A stretch of DNA of 64,000 nt, taken from contig JBGSIA010000183.1 of the NCBI GenBank assembly GCA_041751935.1, forward strand, positions 1 through 64,000, given 5' to 3'. This document shows, one piece after another, positions 33,086 through 42,024 of the stretch. The DNA is from JBBSJZ01 sp041751935 (GTDB lineage Bacteria; Planctomycetota; Planctomycetia; Pirellulales; Pirellulaceae). Position 1 is the stretch's first letter. Each line of letters starts with the position of its first letter. The translations under genes were made by a program, and so were the position numbers. The notes beneath the pieces are model-generated. The model did no database searches. It was not told the origin of the DNA and saw only the letters and a list, made by a program, of their open reading frames with translations.

Positions 33086-34358
33086 GGATAGAATTTTGAG
33101 GAGGGAGGGAAGAATCCTGGACGGACAAACGCGACTGTAGCGTAGTCGCAATCATCAGCATCTGAAATAATTGGCCGAGCGTATGTGTGTCGATGTGCGG
33201 AAGAACAATGTTAGTGGTGGGACGACCGCAGGAATGCCGCATTTCATTTATTTGTTGAGTTGCTGAGCTCATCAACTGAGGCATCGAACGACCGTCCAGC
33301 GGGCGAAGACTATCTTGAACACCCGCAGCACATCTGACTAGATGATGGTCGTGGCGATAGTCTTGGATCACCAAATTATGAATGACAAAGCTGTGCGAGC
33401 GGCTAGCAATTCGACCGTACCATGCTTCGATCCCCAATAGAGCCTCGTTCCAGACACACAAGGTTGAAGCCATCGAATCGGCTCGTTCGGCTAAAATTGG
33501 AACTGATGCCAAGGCGTGGCTAACGGCGACGAACTGGAGAACGACATTTTCATCGAATCGAGCCGTCAAAAAATGCTCGTTCATGGCGACTGCACCCTGC
33601 AAGAAACGCATGCAATCCAGTCCCAGCATTGCCGCAGGCAACAGCCCGGCATTGGACAACACACTGTGTAGGTCCGCTAGGTGTTCTGGAAATTCGAATA
33701 CTTCGTTACAGCCGATCTCGCGAGCCAACTGTCGTAGCGGGCTATCGAGAGCCGTGACCGGAATCACTAGTCGTGGCAACCAAGTCGTCGCCGACTGTCC
33801 GAGTTGCTTGCGGAGAATTTCGAGCAGACGTTGCAAGGCGACTTCTGTTTCGCCATGATCACCAGCATGATCGATCACGATGATCGCCCACCGCCGATCC
33901 GCTGGTGAGTCGCCGTAACCGCCGGCCACGAGCCGCTCGGCCAATGCGGCACTGCTGTCGTTATCAAAACTATCACCACCAAAATACATTCGCGGCTTAC
34001 TGCCGCGAGCCGCTCGCGATTGTTCGTTGTGATAGGGATCACAGCAAGCTTGAAAGACGGCACGGGGTCCACTGAGGGATTCTCGATTGCCCAGCACGAC
34101 GACAGCATCCAGGTGATCGTGGAGCGAATTGGCGACGGCAAAAATTCGTCCTAAATCGCTGAGCTCTCGCGTAGCGGCGTAGGCAGCGAGTTGTTGTTGG
34201 GGTAGCGAAAAGTAGCTTCCCGGTGGTTGCTCTGCAAAAGATGCTAACACTTCGTCGCGAAGGGCCGCGAGTTTCTCGGACTGCGACGAAACGAGCTGCT
34301 TGGTCACTCCATAGCCTGGGTGCAGCGCGCCGCGGTAGTCGAATCGAATCAGAGACAT
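33072..34358 (-). CDS. Phosphoglucose-isomerase-like protein lacking active-site residues
   Basis: About 428 residues. The layout follows glucose-6-phosphate isomerase. VVVLGNRESLSGPRAVFQAC stands where GIGGSxLGP is expected. HLADLHSVLSNAGLLPAAM corresponds to the GGRFSVLSAVGLLP signature. A late NIVLPHIDTHTLGQLFQML block matches the C-terminal helices. The signature GGR has become ADL, and the lysine usually near the C-terminus (QPGVxxGK) is replaced, the end reading SIHVGN. It may be inactive as an isomerase or have a new role. It diverges from apgM and overlaps trpA by 14 bases. The ATG at 34358 is preferred over GTG at 34412. Family assignment is by eye. Confidence 0.68.
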   Translation of the reverse strand: MSLIRFDYRGALHPGYGVTKQLVSSQSEKLAALRDEVLASFAEQPPGSYFSLPQQQLAAYAATRELSDLGRIFAVANSLHDHLDAVVVLGNRESLSGPRAVFQACCDPYHNEQSRAARGSKPRMYFGGDSFDNDSSAALAERLVAGGYGDSPADRRWAIIVIDHAGDHGETEVALQRLLEILRKQLGQSATTWLPRLVIPVTALDSPLRQLAREIGCNEVFEFPEHLADLHSVLSNAGLLPAAMLGLDCMRFLQGAVAMNEHFLTARFDENVVLQFVAVSHALASVPILAERADSMASTLCVWNEALLGIEAWYGRIASRSHSFVIHNLVIQDYRHDHHLVRCAAGVQDSLRPLDGRSMPQLMSSATQQINEMRHSCGRPTTNIVLPHIDTHTLGQLFQMLMIATTLQSRLSVQDSSLPPQNSIHVGN

Positions 34359-34532
34359 CGTGCAGTCAAACAGCAGGGAACCGCGGGAAAGTTGGCGGTA
34401 CAGAAACGTCACAGAGGAGATCGTACCAGGGAGTCCCTACTTGCCCAACGGCGCCGATGTGATAGACACTGCCCAGAGCCAACACCGCGTCAAGCGGGCG
34501 ATAACTATGTACCTCCAGCCCAGTAAAAACTC

Positions 34533-35738
34533 ATGGATATGCATCAACTGACTCGCAGTTTGATGGTCAAAAACGACTCGAAAATTGTCATGCTCGTCGC
34601 CGATGGGCTCGGAGGCCTGCCCATGCAACCGGGAGGCAAGACCGAACTCGAAACAGCGGCGACGCCGAACTTGGATCGACTTGCCGTACTCGGTGTGCAA
34701 GGCGCTAGTATCCCCGTGAAGCCAGGCATCGCGCCGGGTAGCGGTCCAGGCCACTTGGGTTTGTTCGGCTACGATCCTTTGCAGTACCAAATTGGTCGCG
34801 GAGCACTGGAAGCGACTGGCATTGGCTTTGAACTCCAGCCTGGCGACGTCGCGATTCGCTGTAACTTCTGCACTATCGATGCTCGCGGCAATATCACCGA
34901 TCGTCGCGCCGGACGTATTGCCAGTGAGGAATCGGCGCCCGTCGCCATCAGTCTGAGACAGATCAAAATCGACGGCGTCGAGATTTTTGTTGAACCTGTA
35001 AAAGAACACCGATTTGTAGTCGTATTTCGCGGTGAAGGGTTGGGTGGAGACGTCGATGACACGGATCCCCAAGCGACCGGCGTGCCTCCTTTGGAGCCCG
35101 TTGCACGCAATGCGGAGAGTAAAAAGACGGCGGAAGTTGCCAAAGAGTTTCTGCGTCAAGCGAAAGAAATTCTCAAAGACCAGCCAAAGGCCAACTTTCA
35201 CACAATGCGTGGTTTCGCTGGAAAGCCGTACATGCCAAGCTACGAAGAAGTGTATGGATTGCGTGCGGCGGCGATCGCGGTTTACCCGATGTACAAGGGG
35301 TTGGCGCGATTAGCGGGAATGGACATTGTCGGCAACGCTCAAACGCTCGACGACCAGATGCATGTACTAAAAGAGAATTGGGATAAGTACGACTTCTTTT
35401 TTATTCACTTCAAGTACACCGACAGTACCGGCGAAGACGGTAATTTCGCCGAGAAAGTTAAGCGAACAGAACAGGTCGACGCGTGTTTGCCACAGATTGA
35501 AGCTCTCAAGCCAACGGTCTTGATCGTGACCGGTGATCACAGCACGCCGAGCTTCTTAAGCAGCCACTCGTGGCATCCGGTGCCAACGTTGTTGGTGAGT
35601 GATTGTTGTCGTCCCGACCCACATACCACGTTCGGCGAATCCACCTGCATCACCGGCGGTTTGGGCCAGTTCGAGTCTAAGTACTTGATGTTGTTGGCGC
35701 TCAGTAACGCCGGCCGCATGGGCAAGTTCGGTGCTTAG
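34533..35738 (+). CDS. apgM: Cofactor-independent phosphoglycerate mutase, archaeal type
   Basis: A 401-residue alkaline-phosphatase-superfamily enzyme converting 3- to 2-phosphoglycerate in glycolysis. IVMLVADGLGGLPMQPGGKT gives the first metal ligand and is followed by ELETAATPNLDRLA and IAPGSGPGHLGLFGYDPL with the catalytic serine region. GRGALEATGIGFEL, FFFIHFKYTDSTGEDGNF and TGDHSTPSFLSSHSWHPVP supply further metal ligands. Length and motifs fit ApgM rather than the GpmI enzyme of about 510 residues. A second ATG at 34563 (MVKNDSKIV) is an alternative start. Confidence 0.93.
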   Translation: MDMHQLTRSLMVKNDSKIVMLVADGLGGLPMQPGGKTELETAATPNLDRLAVLGVQGASIPVKPGIAPGSGPGHLGLFGYDPLQYQIGRGALEATGIGFELQPGDVAIRCNFCTIDARGNITDRRAGRIASEESAPVAISLRQIKIDGVEIFVEPVKEHRFVVVFRGEGLGGDVDDTDPQATGVPPLEPVARNAESKKTAEVAKEFLRQAKEILKDQPKANFHTMRGFAGKPYMPSYEEVYGLRAAAIAVYPMYKGLARLAGMDIVGNAQTLDDQMHVLKENWDKYDFFFIHFKYTDSTGEDGNFAEKVKRTEQVDACLPQIEALKPTVLIVTGDHSTPSFLSSHSWHPVPTLLVSDCCRPDPHTTFGESTCITGGLGQFESKYLMLLALSNAGRMGKFGA

Positions 35739-35830
35739 GCGATCGGCAGTTACAAATCTAATCGTGGAGCGGGTCTCCGGGCTCGCTAACAAAATCGTGG
35801 TCAATCTTGAATCGAACCGCGACCATTGCG

Positions 35831-37279
35831 TTAAAGGGCTAACAGCAATCGACTTGGCGCTTCAAGGTATCCGATCACATCGTTGAGGAATCGGGCTGCG
35901 GCAGCACCGTCAACAAGGCGATGGTCGTAGGACAAACTCAGCGGCATCATCAACCGTGGTTTGATTGAGTCGTCAGGCATCACAACGGGCAGCTTGCGGC
36001 TGCGTCCGACCAACAGGATCGCGACTTCGGGGATATTTACGATCGGAGTCGAGTACTGGCCACCGATCGCGCCAAGATTGCTGATGGTAAACGTGCCACC
36101 GCGCAGGTCGCTCACGGCAAATTGACCGCCGCGCACTTTACCGGCCATTTCCGCCAGTCCGCGAGTGAGTCCCGGAACTCCCATCCGGTCAGCATTTTTG
36201 AGTACTGGAACTACAAGTCCGCGATCGGTATCAACGGCGACACCAACATTGACGTATTCCTTATAGATAATTTGTTCGTTCTCGGGATCAATGACCGCAT
36301 TGACCAGCGGATGGTGTTTCAGTGCCGTCGCAACTGCCTTGATCAAGAACGGCATCGTCGTCAGCTTCAACCCTTGCGCCGCGTAATCGTCTTTGCTGCT
36401 TTGACGAAGCAGCTCCAAATTGGTGATATCGGCATCGTCAAAATTCGTCACTCGCGGCACCGACGACCAACTCAAGTGCATCTGTGCCGAGATCGTCTTG
36501 CGAATTTTACTCATTCGTTCAACGCGAATCGGGCCATAATCATCCGTATCAGCGGTACCTGCCAGCGGATTGGCGGATGCCGCTGCACCGGAGGACGCTG
36601 GGGCCGTTGATGATGAAGATGATGCAGCGCTGGAGCGAACCGCGCTATTGGCTTGGCGAACGACGGCCAGGACGTCATCTCGCGTGATGCGTCCGTCCTC
36701 GCCACTACCGGTAACGGTGCTCAAGTCAACACCGACCTCACGGGCAAAGCGGCGAATCGCCGGACCAGCAGGAATCGAACTGCTGGCGGTACTCAACAAT
36801 GCAGGGTGTGGCGGAGTTGCGGCAACCGGTTCGGCAGGTTCGTGTTGCGGACGCTGGGGCGCGGCAGGTTTGGACGCAACAGGCTGAGGCGCGGCCGGCT
36901 GAGCTGCCGCAGCTTGTGGCTTGGGTGGTTCTGGTTTAGCCTCGGCTACTGGGAGTGGAGCGGCTGGTTCAGGTTGCGGTTTCGCCGATTCAGCTTTTGC
37001 AGGCGGCGGTGCAGGTTTGTTTTCTGACTGTGGCGCCGATTCACTGGCTTCGACTTCAATCAACACGGTTCCTACCGGTACTGACTGGCCCTGGCTAATG
37101 TTGATTTTGGTTACTTTGCCCGCTGCGGATGAGGGCACCGGCACTGTCGCCTTGTCGGTCTCCATTTCGACGATGTCCTGGCCTTTTTTGATCATGTCGC
37201 CAACCGACACAAAAATTTCCAAGACGTCGCCCGATTCGATGCCTTCGCCGAGTTCAGGGAGTGTTACTTGCGTGGCCAT
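35831..37279 (-). CDS. aceF: Pyruvate dehydrogenase E2, dihydrolipoamide acetyltransferase
   Basis: A 482-residue E2. One lipoyl domain covers residues 1-78 with the lipoylated lysine in VEMETDKATVPVPS. An alanine/proline-rich swinging linker spans about 80-160, a peripheral-subunit binding domain (AIRRFAREVGVDLSTVTGSG) about 170-205, a second flexible linker about 210-245, and the catalytic acetyltransferase domain about 250-482, ending SYDHRLVDGAAAARFLND with the HxxxDG motif. It transfers acetyl groups to CoA in the pyruvate dehydrogenase complex. It follows aceE with a 119-base gap containing a hairpin. The E3 (lpd) gene is not adjacent. Confidence 0.95.
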   Translation of the reverse strand: MATQVTLPELGEGIESGDVLEIFVSVGDMIKKGQDIVEMETDKATVPVPSSAAGKVTKINISQGQSVPVGTVLIEVEASESAPQSENKPAPPPAKAESAKPQPEPAAPLPVAEAKPEPPKPQAAAAQPAAPQPVASKPAAPQRPQHEPAEPVAATPPHPALLSTASSSIPAGPAIRRFAREVGVDLSTVTGSGEDGRITRDDVLAVVRQANSAVRSSAASSSSSTAPASSGAAASANPLAGTADTDDYGPIRVERMSKIRKTISAQMHLSWSSVPRVTNFDDADITNLELLRQSSKDDYAAQGLKLTTMPFLIKAVATALKHHPLVNAVIDPENEQIIYKEYVNVGVAVDTDRGLVVPVLKNADRMGVPGLTRGLAEMAGKVRGGQFAVSDLRGGTFTISNLGAIGGQYSTPIVNIPEVAILLVGRSRKLPVVMPDDSIKPRLMMPLSLSYDHRLVDGAAAARFLNDVIGYLEAPSRLLLAL

Positions 37280-37343
37280 AAAAGTTCAGGATGAATGATT
37301 GAATAAAGGAGTTCGTTATTGGTCCTGCGGACCCGTCGTTTTT

Positions 37344-37387
37344 GCCTAGCGCAGGGGCCAAGCCCTGGGCAGGCGAGTCGTATTTCA
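37344..37387. repeat. Hairpin with CGAGTCGTATTT tail between aceE and aceF
   Basis: An imperfect stem pairs GCCTAGCGCAGGG (37344-37356) with CCCTGGGCAGGC (37363-37374), followed by GAGTCGTATTT. A very similar arrangement, a hairpin then CCCT..GGGCGAGTTGTATTT, lies at 49813-49858. This suggests a short dispersed palindromic element in intergenic DNA. Two clear copies are too few to be sure. Confidence 0.4.
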
Positions 37388-37398
37388 CTCGTTTGCTA

Positions 37399-40131
37399 TT
37401 AGGTGAAATATGGATTCGGTTTATCCGGGTTGTAGTTCAGTTCTTGGATTGCGTTAGCGACATCTTGGGCATCGAATACACCTGTTTTGCTCAGACGATG
37501 CAATGTCATCAATACAATGGACTCAGCGTCGACTTCGAAATGGCGTCGTAAATTCTCGCGACTTTCGCTTCGCCCAAGTCCGTCCGTTCCCAGCACGTCG
37601 AGCGATCCGGGCAAGAATGGAGCTAGTTGTTCCGGCAACGCTCGGACATAATCGCTCGACGCTATGAATGGACCTTCGACGCCTTCCATCACGGTGTCAA
37701 GGTAACTGCGGCGGTTTTTTTCCAGCGGATGTAGCCGGTTCCAACGCTCGCAATCTGCTGCATCACGGCGGAGCTGCGTGTAGCTGGTAACGCTCCAAAC
37801 GACACTCGATACATTGTACTTTTCCGCCAAGATCTTTTGCGCATCCAAAGCACTTCTAAGAATCGCACCGCTGCCGAACAGCTGCACTCGAGCGCGTGAC
37901 TTCGCGGCATCCAAACTGCTTAAGCGATAGATGCCGCGAACAATGCCTTCCTCGACACCCTCGGGCATTGCCGGATGAACGTAATTGTCGTTTTCGGCAG
38001 TGATGTAGTAGATCACTTGTTCGCCGTCTTGATACATCCGTTTGAGACCTTCCATCACAATGACAGTCATCTCATATGCGTACGCTGGATCGTAGGCACG
38101 CACGGTGGGGAATGCGATCGCGTTGAGCAGCGAATGTCCGTCTTGGTGTTGCAGGCCTTCGCCATTGAGTGTCGTCCGGCCGGCGGTACCGCCAATCAGG
38201 AAGCCCTTGGCACGCATGTCCGCTGCGGCCCAAATGGAATCGCCGATTCGTTGGAAACCGAACATGCTGTAGTAGATAAAGAACGGAATCATGTTGATGC
38301 CGTGAGCACTGTAAGCGGTACCTGCGGCGCAGAAGCTGCTCATCGAGCCAGCCTCGGTGATCCCCTCTTCAAGGATCTGGCCGTCGGTTGCTTCCTTGTA
38401 GTACATCAAAATTCCCGAGTCGACTGGTTCGTACAGCTGACCGGCGTGCGCATAGATCCCGATTTGGCTAAACATGCCATCCATGCCAAATGTTCGCGAC
38501 TCGTCAGGAACGATCGGCACCACATGTTTGCCAATTTTTTTGTCGCGAACCAGTTGCTGCAACAGTCGCACGAACGCCATCGTCGTACTCATGTCCTTGC
38601 CTTGCGAATCGCCGCAGAACTTGCGGTACTCGTCAAGCGTAGGCACTTCCATCGTCGGATGTTCGGTCGGACGGCTTGGAAGCGAACCGCCCAGTGACTT
38701 ACGCCGTTCGTTGAGATACTTGATCTCTTGGCTCGTGGCCGGTGGTTTGTAGAACGGCGCCTTTCCGACATCTTCGTCGCTAATCGGAATCCCGAACCGT
38801 GTGCGGAACTCAAGAAGTTCTTCTTCGTTGAGTTTCTTCTGGTTGTGCGCGACGTTGCGACCCTCGCCCGCTTCGCCCAAACCGTAACCCTTGACTGTTT
38901 TTGCCAAAATTACCGTCGGTTTGCCGTTCTTAAGGTCCACGGCCCGTTTATAGGCCGCGTAGACTTTTTCGGGGTCGTGTCCGCCACGGCGAAGTTTCTC
39001 GAGTTTCTCGTCGCTGTAATTCTTCACCAGCTCGAGCAGTTCAGGGTACTTACCGAAGAAGTGCTCACGGATGTAGCTGCCGGGCATACCGGTGTATTTC
39101 TGGTACTGACCGTCAACAACTTCCGCCATGCGTTTGGCAAGCAACCCGGTTTCATCTCGCTCAAGCAGTGCGTCCCAATCGTCACCCCACACGACCTTGA
39201 TCACATTCCAACCGGCGCCGATGAAGATCGATTCCAATTCTTGAATTATCTTGCCGTTGCCGCGAACGGGGCCATCGAGTCGCTGTAGGTTGCAATTGAT
39301 GACAAAAATCAAATTGTCGAGTTTCTCGCGCGAGGCCAGCGTTATCGCGCCGAGCGTTTCTGGTTCGTCACACTCTCCATCGCCAAGGAACGCCCAGACG
39401 CGTTGCCCGGATGTGTCCTTCAAGCCTCGGTCGCGCAAGTATTCGTTGAAACGAGCTTGATAGATCGCCATGATCGGCCCCAGGCCCATCGAGACGGTTG
39501 GGTATTCCCAGAAGCCTGGCATCAACCAGGGGTGCGGATAACTGCAAAGTCCGCCGCCTTCACCAAGCTCGCGGCGAAAGTTCTCGAGGTGATTCTCGGT
39601 CAGTCGGCCTTCGAGGAACGCGCGACTGTACATGCCCGGCGATGCGTGGCCTTGGAAGTACACGATGTCACCACTGTATCCGTCCTCGCCTCGGCCCCGG
39701 AAAAAATGGTTGAAGCCGATTTCATACAGCGTCGCACTGCTGGCAAAGGTGCTGATATGACCGCCGATTCCATCGAGTTTCTTGTTCGCCCGAGTGACCA
39801 TCGCCATCGCGTTCCAGCGAATGATCGACTTGATACGACGTTCAATCTCGCGATTGCCAGGAAATGCTGGCTGATCCTTACGCGGAATCGTGTTCACGTA
39901 GGGAGTGTTCGTTTGATTGACGAGCTGGACGCCCTCCTCGGCGGCGCGGTCGCGAAGCTGTTCCAACAAAAACTTGACCCGTTCGGGGCCTTTGCTGTTG
40001 AGCACATAATCGAGCGACGAGAGCCACTCTTGCGTTTCGCTGGCGTCCACATCCACGTCGGGAGCGGTATTTTGAATTTCACCGAGTTCTTTATCGACTT
40101 CGGCTTGGGCGACCGTTTTGGCATCAGACAT
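37399..40131 (-). CDS. aceE: Pyruvate dehydrogenase E1, homodimeric type
   Basis: A 910-residue thiamine-diphosphate enzyme that decarboxylates pyruvate and acetylates the E2 lipoyl group. It is the single-chain AceE type of proteobacteria, not the E1 alpha/beta pair. Visible segments include RDKQPAFPGNREIERRIKS near residue 75, FQGHASPGMYSRAFLEGR, FLGDGECDEPETLGAITLAS (ThDP-binding GDG), CNLQRLDGPVRGN, and FYIYYSMFGFQRIGDSIWAA with GGTAGRTTLNGEGLQHQDGH in the second half. It lies directly upstream of aceF. Length is close to the roughly 890 residues of E. coli AceE. Confidence 0.96.
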   Translation of the reverse strand: MSDAKTVAQAEVDKELGEIQNTAPDVDVDASETQEWLSSLDYVLNSKGPERVKFLLEQLRDRAAEEGVQLVNQTNTPYVNTIPRKDQPAFPGNREIERRIKSIIRWNAMAMVTRANKKLDGIGGHISTFASSATLYEIGFNHFFRGRGEDGYSGDIVYFQGHASPGMYSRAFLEGRLTENHLENFRRELGEGGGLCSYPHPWLMPGFWEYPTVSMGLGPIMAIYQARFNEYLRDRGLKDTSGQRVWAFLGDGECDEPETLGAITLASREKLDNLIFVINCNLQRLDGPVRGNGKIIQELESIFIGAGWNVIKVVWGDDWDALLERDETGLLAKRMAEVVDGQYQKYTGMPGSYIREHFFGKYPELLELVKNYSDEKLEKLRRGGHDPEKVYAAYKRAVDLKNGKPTVILAKTVKGYGLGEAGEGRNVAHNQKKLNEEELLEFRTRFGIPISDEDVGKAPFYKPPATSQEIKYLNERRKSLGGSLPSRPTEHPTMEVPTLDEYRKFCGDSQGKDMSTTMAFVRLLQQLVRDKKIGKHVVPIVPDESRTFGMDGMFSQIGIYAHAGQLYEPVDSGILMYYKEATDGQILEEGITEAGSMSSFCAAGTAYSAHGINMIPFFIYYSMFGFQRIGDSIWAAADMRAKGFLIGGTAGRTTLNGEGLQHQDGHSLLNAIAFPTVRAYDPAYAYEMTVIVMEGLKRMYQDGEQVIYYITAENDNYVHPAMPEGVEEGIVRGIYRLSSLDAAKSRARVQLFGSGAILRSALDAQKILAEKYNVSSVVWSVTSYTQLRRDAADCERWNRLHPLEKNRRSYLDTVMEGVEGPFIASSDYVRALPEQLAPFLPGSLDVLGTDGLGRSESRENLRRHFEVDAESIVLMTLHRLSKTGVFDAQDVANAIQELNYNPDKPNPYFT

Positions 40132-40268
40132 AGGTTTCTCTCGTCCCTCTGGTGTAAATCGAACCAGTCAGGTGTTCTGCGGTAAGCTTGCAAGTGATGC
40201 AGGTTAGCCGGATGCTATGCGGATCAGCAAGGGCGACCAACGTTAAAGTCTGCAGGGAGTGAACGGCA

Positions 40269-41066
40269 GTGAGTGAGCGTAATCAAACATCGTCGTGGGA
40301 CCAGTCCGCCGCCGTCGTGACCGGCGCCTCTAGTGGTATTGGTGAACAAATTGCGATCCGTTTGGCGGCCGCAGGGGCCAGCCATGTGCTGCTGCACTAC
40401 CGTATGAACCGCAAAGGTGCCGAAAATGCTGCAGAAAAAATCCGCAAAATGGGTGCAAAAACGACTGTAATTCAGGGCGATTTGTCAGTCTTTCCGGATA
40501 TTGAGCGGATTGCAACGGAAGCGTTTACGGCGGCACCAACGATCCAAACTTGGGTCCACAATGCTGGAGCTGACGTATTGACGGGCGATGCAACCAAGCT
40601 TGATTTTTGCGCTAAGCTACAACGACTGTGGCAAGTTGACGTCGAAGGAACGATCCGATTAGCGAGAAACGTCGCCAAAAAAATGTTGGACCAGCCGTCT
40701 ACAAATCGACCGCCATCGATGGTTTTTTTAGGCTGGGACCAAGCACCGCAGGGCATGGAAGGAGACGCTGGGCAAATCTTCGGCACAGCGAAATCCGCCG
40801 TGATGGGGTTTGCGGCAAGCTTTGCACAAACCCTGGCGCCTAAAATTCGAGTCAACACGATTGCCCCCGGTTGGATTCAAACCGCTTGGGGCGCGTCGAC
40901 CACTGGGACGTTGTGGGATGAACGTGCCCGGTCCCAATCGCTGATGGGCCGCTGGGGAACGCCCGAAGATGTCGCCGCCGCAGTCGTCTATGCAGCGAAC
41001 CCAGCTCATACTTTTGTTACCGCCCAGACGCTCGAAGTGAACGGTGGCTGGTGCCGACGGCCGTAA
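40269..41066 (+). CDS. SDR-fold protein without the catalytic tyrosine
   Basis: A 265-residue classical SDR fold. The coenzyme motif TGASSGIGEQIA near residue 18 and HNAGADVL near 92 are intact, and the C-terminal VNTIAPGWIQTAWG and EVNGGWCRRP are typical. The catalytic tetrad is not: YxxxK reads FGTAK, so tyrosine is phenylalanine. The serine position in the preceding strand reads VFLGWDQAP, and the usual asparagine in helix 4 appears to be aspartate. The lysine remains. It may bind NAD(P) without standard SDR catalysis. The start is GTG. It converges with the lipoprotein gene, with only 21 bases between. Confidence 0.85.
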   Translation: MSERNQTSSWDQSAAVVTGASSGIGEQIAIRLAAAGASHVLLHYRMNRKGAENAAEKIRKMGAKTTVIQGDLSVFPDIERIATEAFTAAPTIQTWVHNAGADVLTGDATKLDFCAKLQRLWQVDVEGTIRLARNVAKKMLDQPSTNRPPSMVFLGWDQAPQGMEGDAGQIFGTAKSAVMGFAASFAQTLAPKIRVNTIAPGWIQTAWGASTTGTLWDERARSQSLMGRWGTPEDVAAAVVYAANPAHTFVTAQTLEVNGGWCRRP

Positions 41067-41087
41067 CTTTCCCAAAGTTCCGTCGCT

Positions 41088-41717
41088 TTACAAATTCGGT
41101 GTTGTATACGGTTCGACGTCGCCCACCATATGGAAGTGGTTGTGGTCGATATACATCACTTCAGACGCTTCGCGATCATGCAGCGTGTGTGGGACCGGAT
41201 ATCCGACATACGTTTTCTCTTCAAAGTAAATCGTGCACTTGTAGTGAGCGTGGTGCAGTTGAGCCGGACCGATCAGCGGATAGAAACGCGGCGGATCGAT
41301 ATAGTCAGCGATCTTCTCTTTAATGATCCGCACATTATTGCGTTGCTTTTCCCAAATTAATGGCACACCTCCTTGAACCGGGCGAGCCCGTTCGAGTGCA
41401 CGCATGACTTCATCATCGCTGGGCGGATCAAGCGCAACTGCTGGTCCACCGGAAGTCGTCGGTCCTAAGATTGGCACCTTCTCATAACGCTCGTGATCCC
41501 AGAACTTGTCTTCTTGTTTCTGCTGATAGAACGGGCTGACCGGCAGCGGATACCCGAGGAAGCCAATGTTGTAACCGCCGGTAACGCCGTAGCAGCCGGA
41601 GGTTGAGATCGCCAACAAGGCAACCGTCGCTAGCCCCAGCCGGACCGCGTTGTTTGTCTGTCGAGGTGATGGCGCGTCAAGTGTGTGAAGCGTGCGACTG
41701 CGGTTCAAGTGGAACAT
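41088..41717 (-). CDS. Lipoprotein of unknown function
   Basis: About 209 residues from the ATG at 41717, which has GGAAGG upstream; the much longer open frame to 41945 is rejected because it places 76 unconserved residues before the signal. The signal peptide ends in a lipobox (LLAISTSGC, cysteine near residue 39), so the protein is probably lipid-anchored. The mature part begins with a Gly/Tyr-rich stretch and later has WEKQRNNVRIIKEKIADYID and a His/Tyr-rich C-terminus (LHHAHYKCTIYFEE, HNHFHMVGDVEPY) that could bind metal. I do not recognise a family. Confidence 0.7.
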   Translation of the reverse strand: MFHLNRSRTLHTLDAPSPRQTNNAVRLGLATVALLAISTSGCYGVTGGYNIGFLGYPLPVSPFYQQKQEDKFWDHERYEKVPILGPTTSGGPAVALDPPSDDEVMRALERARPVQGGVPLIWEKQRNNVRIIKEKIADYIDPPRFYPLIGPAQLHHAHYKCTIYFEEKTYVGYPVPHTLHDREASEVMYIDHNHFHMVGDVEPYTTPNL

Positions 41718-41951
41718 TCGGGCAACCTTCCGTGGTTTCGATCCGATTGGGACGTCGGTACCAGGTGAATGACTAACCACCGAGGTTAGGCGAGCCGGCG
41801 CGAGCGTCTTGCGTACATGTAGTATCGTGTGAATTTGTGCGGGTCTTGCGGGTAAATACGAATTTAAGGCGTAAATTTGCGATTCTGGACGCGTAAAGCG
41901 AGGTTTTGTGCTCACGCAGCTAGCTCTCAGACGAGCGTTTGCCAAAGCAAG

Positions 41952-41985
41952 AACCGTCGACAGCCTTTTCCAGCCGCCGACGGTT
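41952..41985 (-). terminator. Terminator-like hairpin downstream of the BON gene
   Basis: AACCGTCG (41952-41959) is perfectly complementary to CGACGGTT (41978-41985), 18-base loop, about 40 bases past the BON stop. On the minus strand it is followed by T-rich TTCTTGCTTT. The rest of the 307-base gap 41718-42024 holds the leader of the lipoprotein gene and shows no gene. Confidence 0.45.
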
Positions 41986-42024
41986 AGTCGTTTTCGTTGT
42001 AGTTCGCTTTACCAATCGCGTTGT

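Noticed and set aside
34437..35201. 254-codon open frame antisense to apgM
   Set aside because: apgM is full length and conserved in the other direction; the antisense peptide has no family features.
39403..40185. 260-codon open frame on the plus strand inside aceE
   Set aside because: Antisense to conserved E1 coding sequence, with no recognisable motif. Other long antisense frames in aceE (37975-38697) are rejected for the same reason.
41718..41945. N-terminal extension of the lipoprotein gene
   Set aside because: It would put 76 basic, unconserved residues ahead of a clear lipoprotein signal peptide; the ATG at 41717 has a good ribosome binding site.
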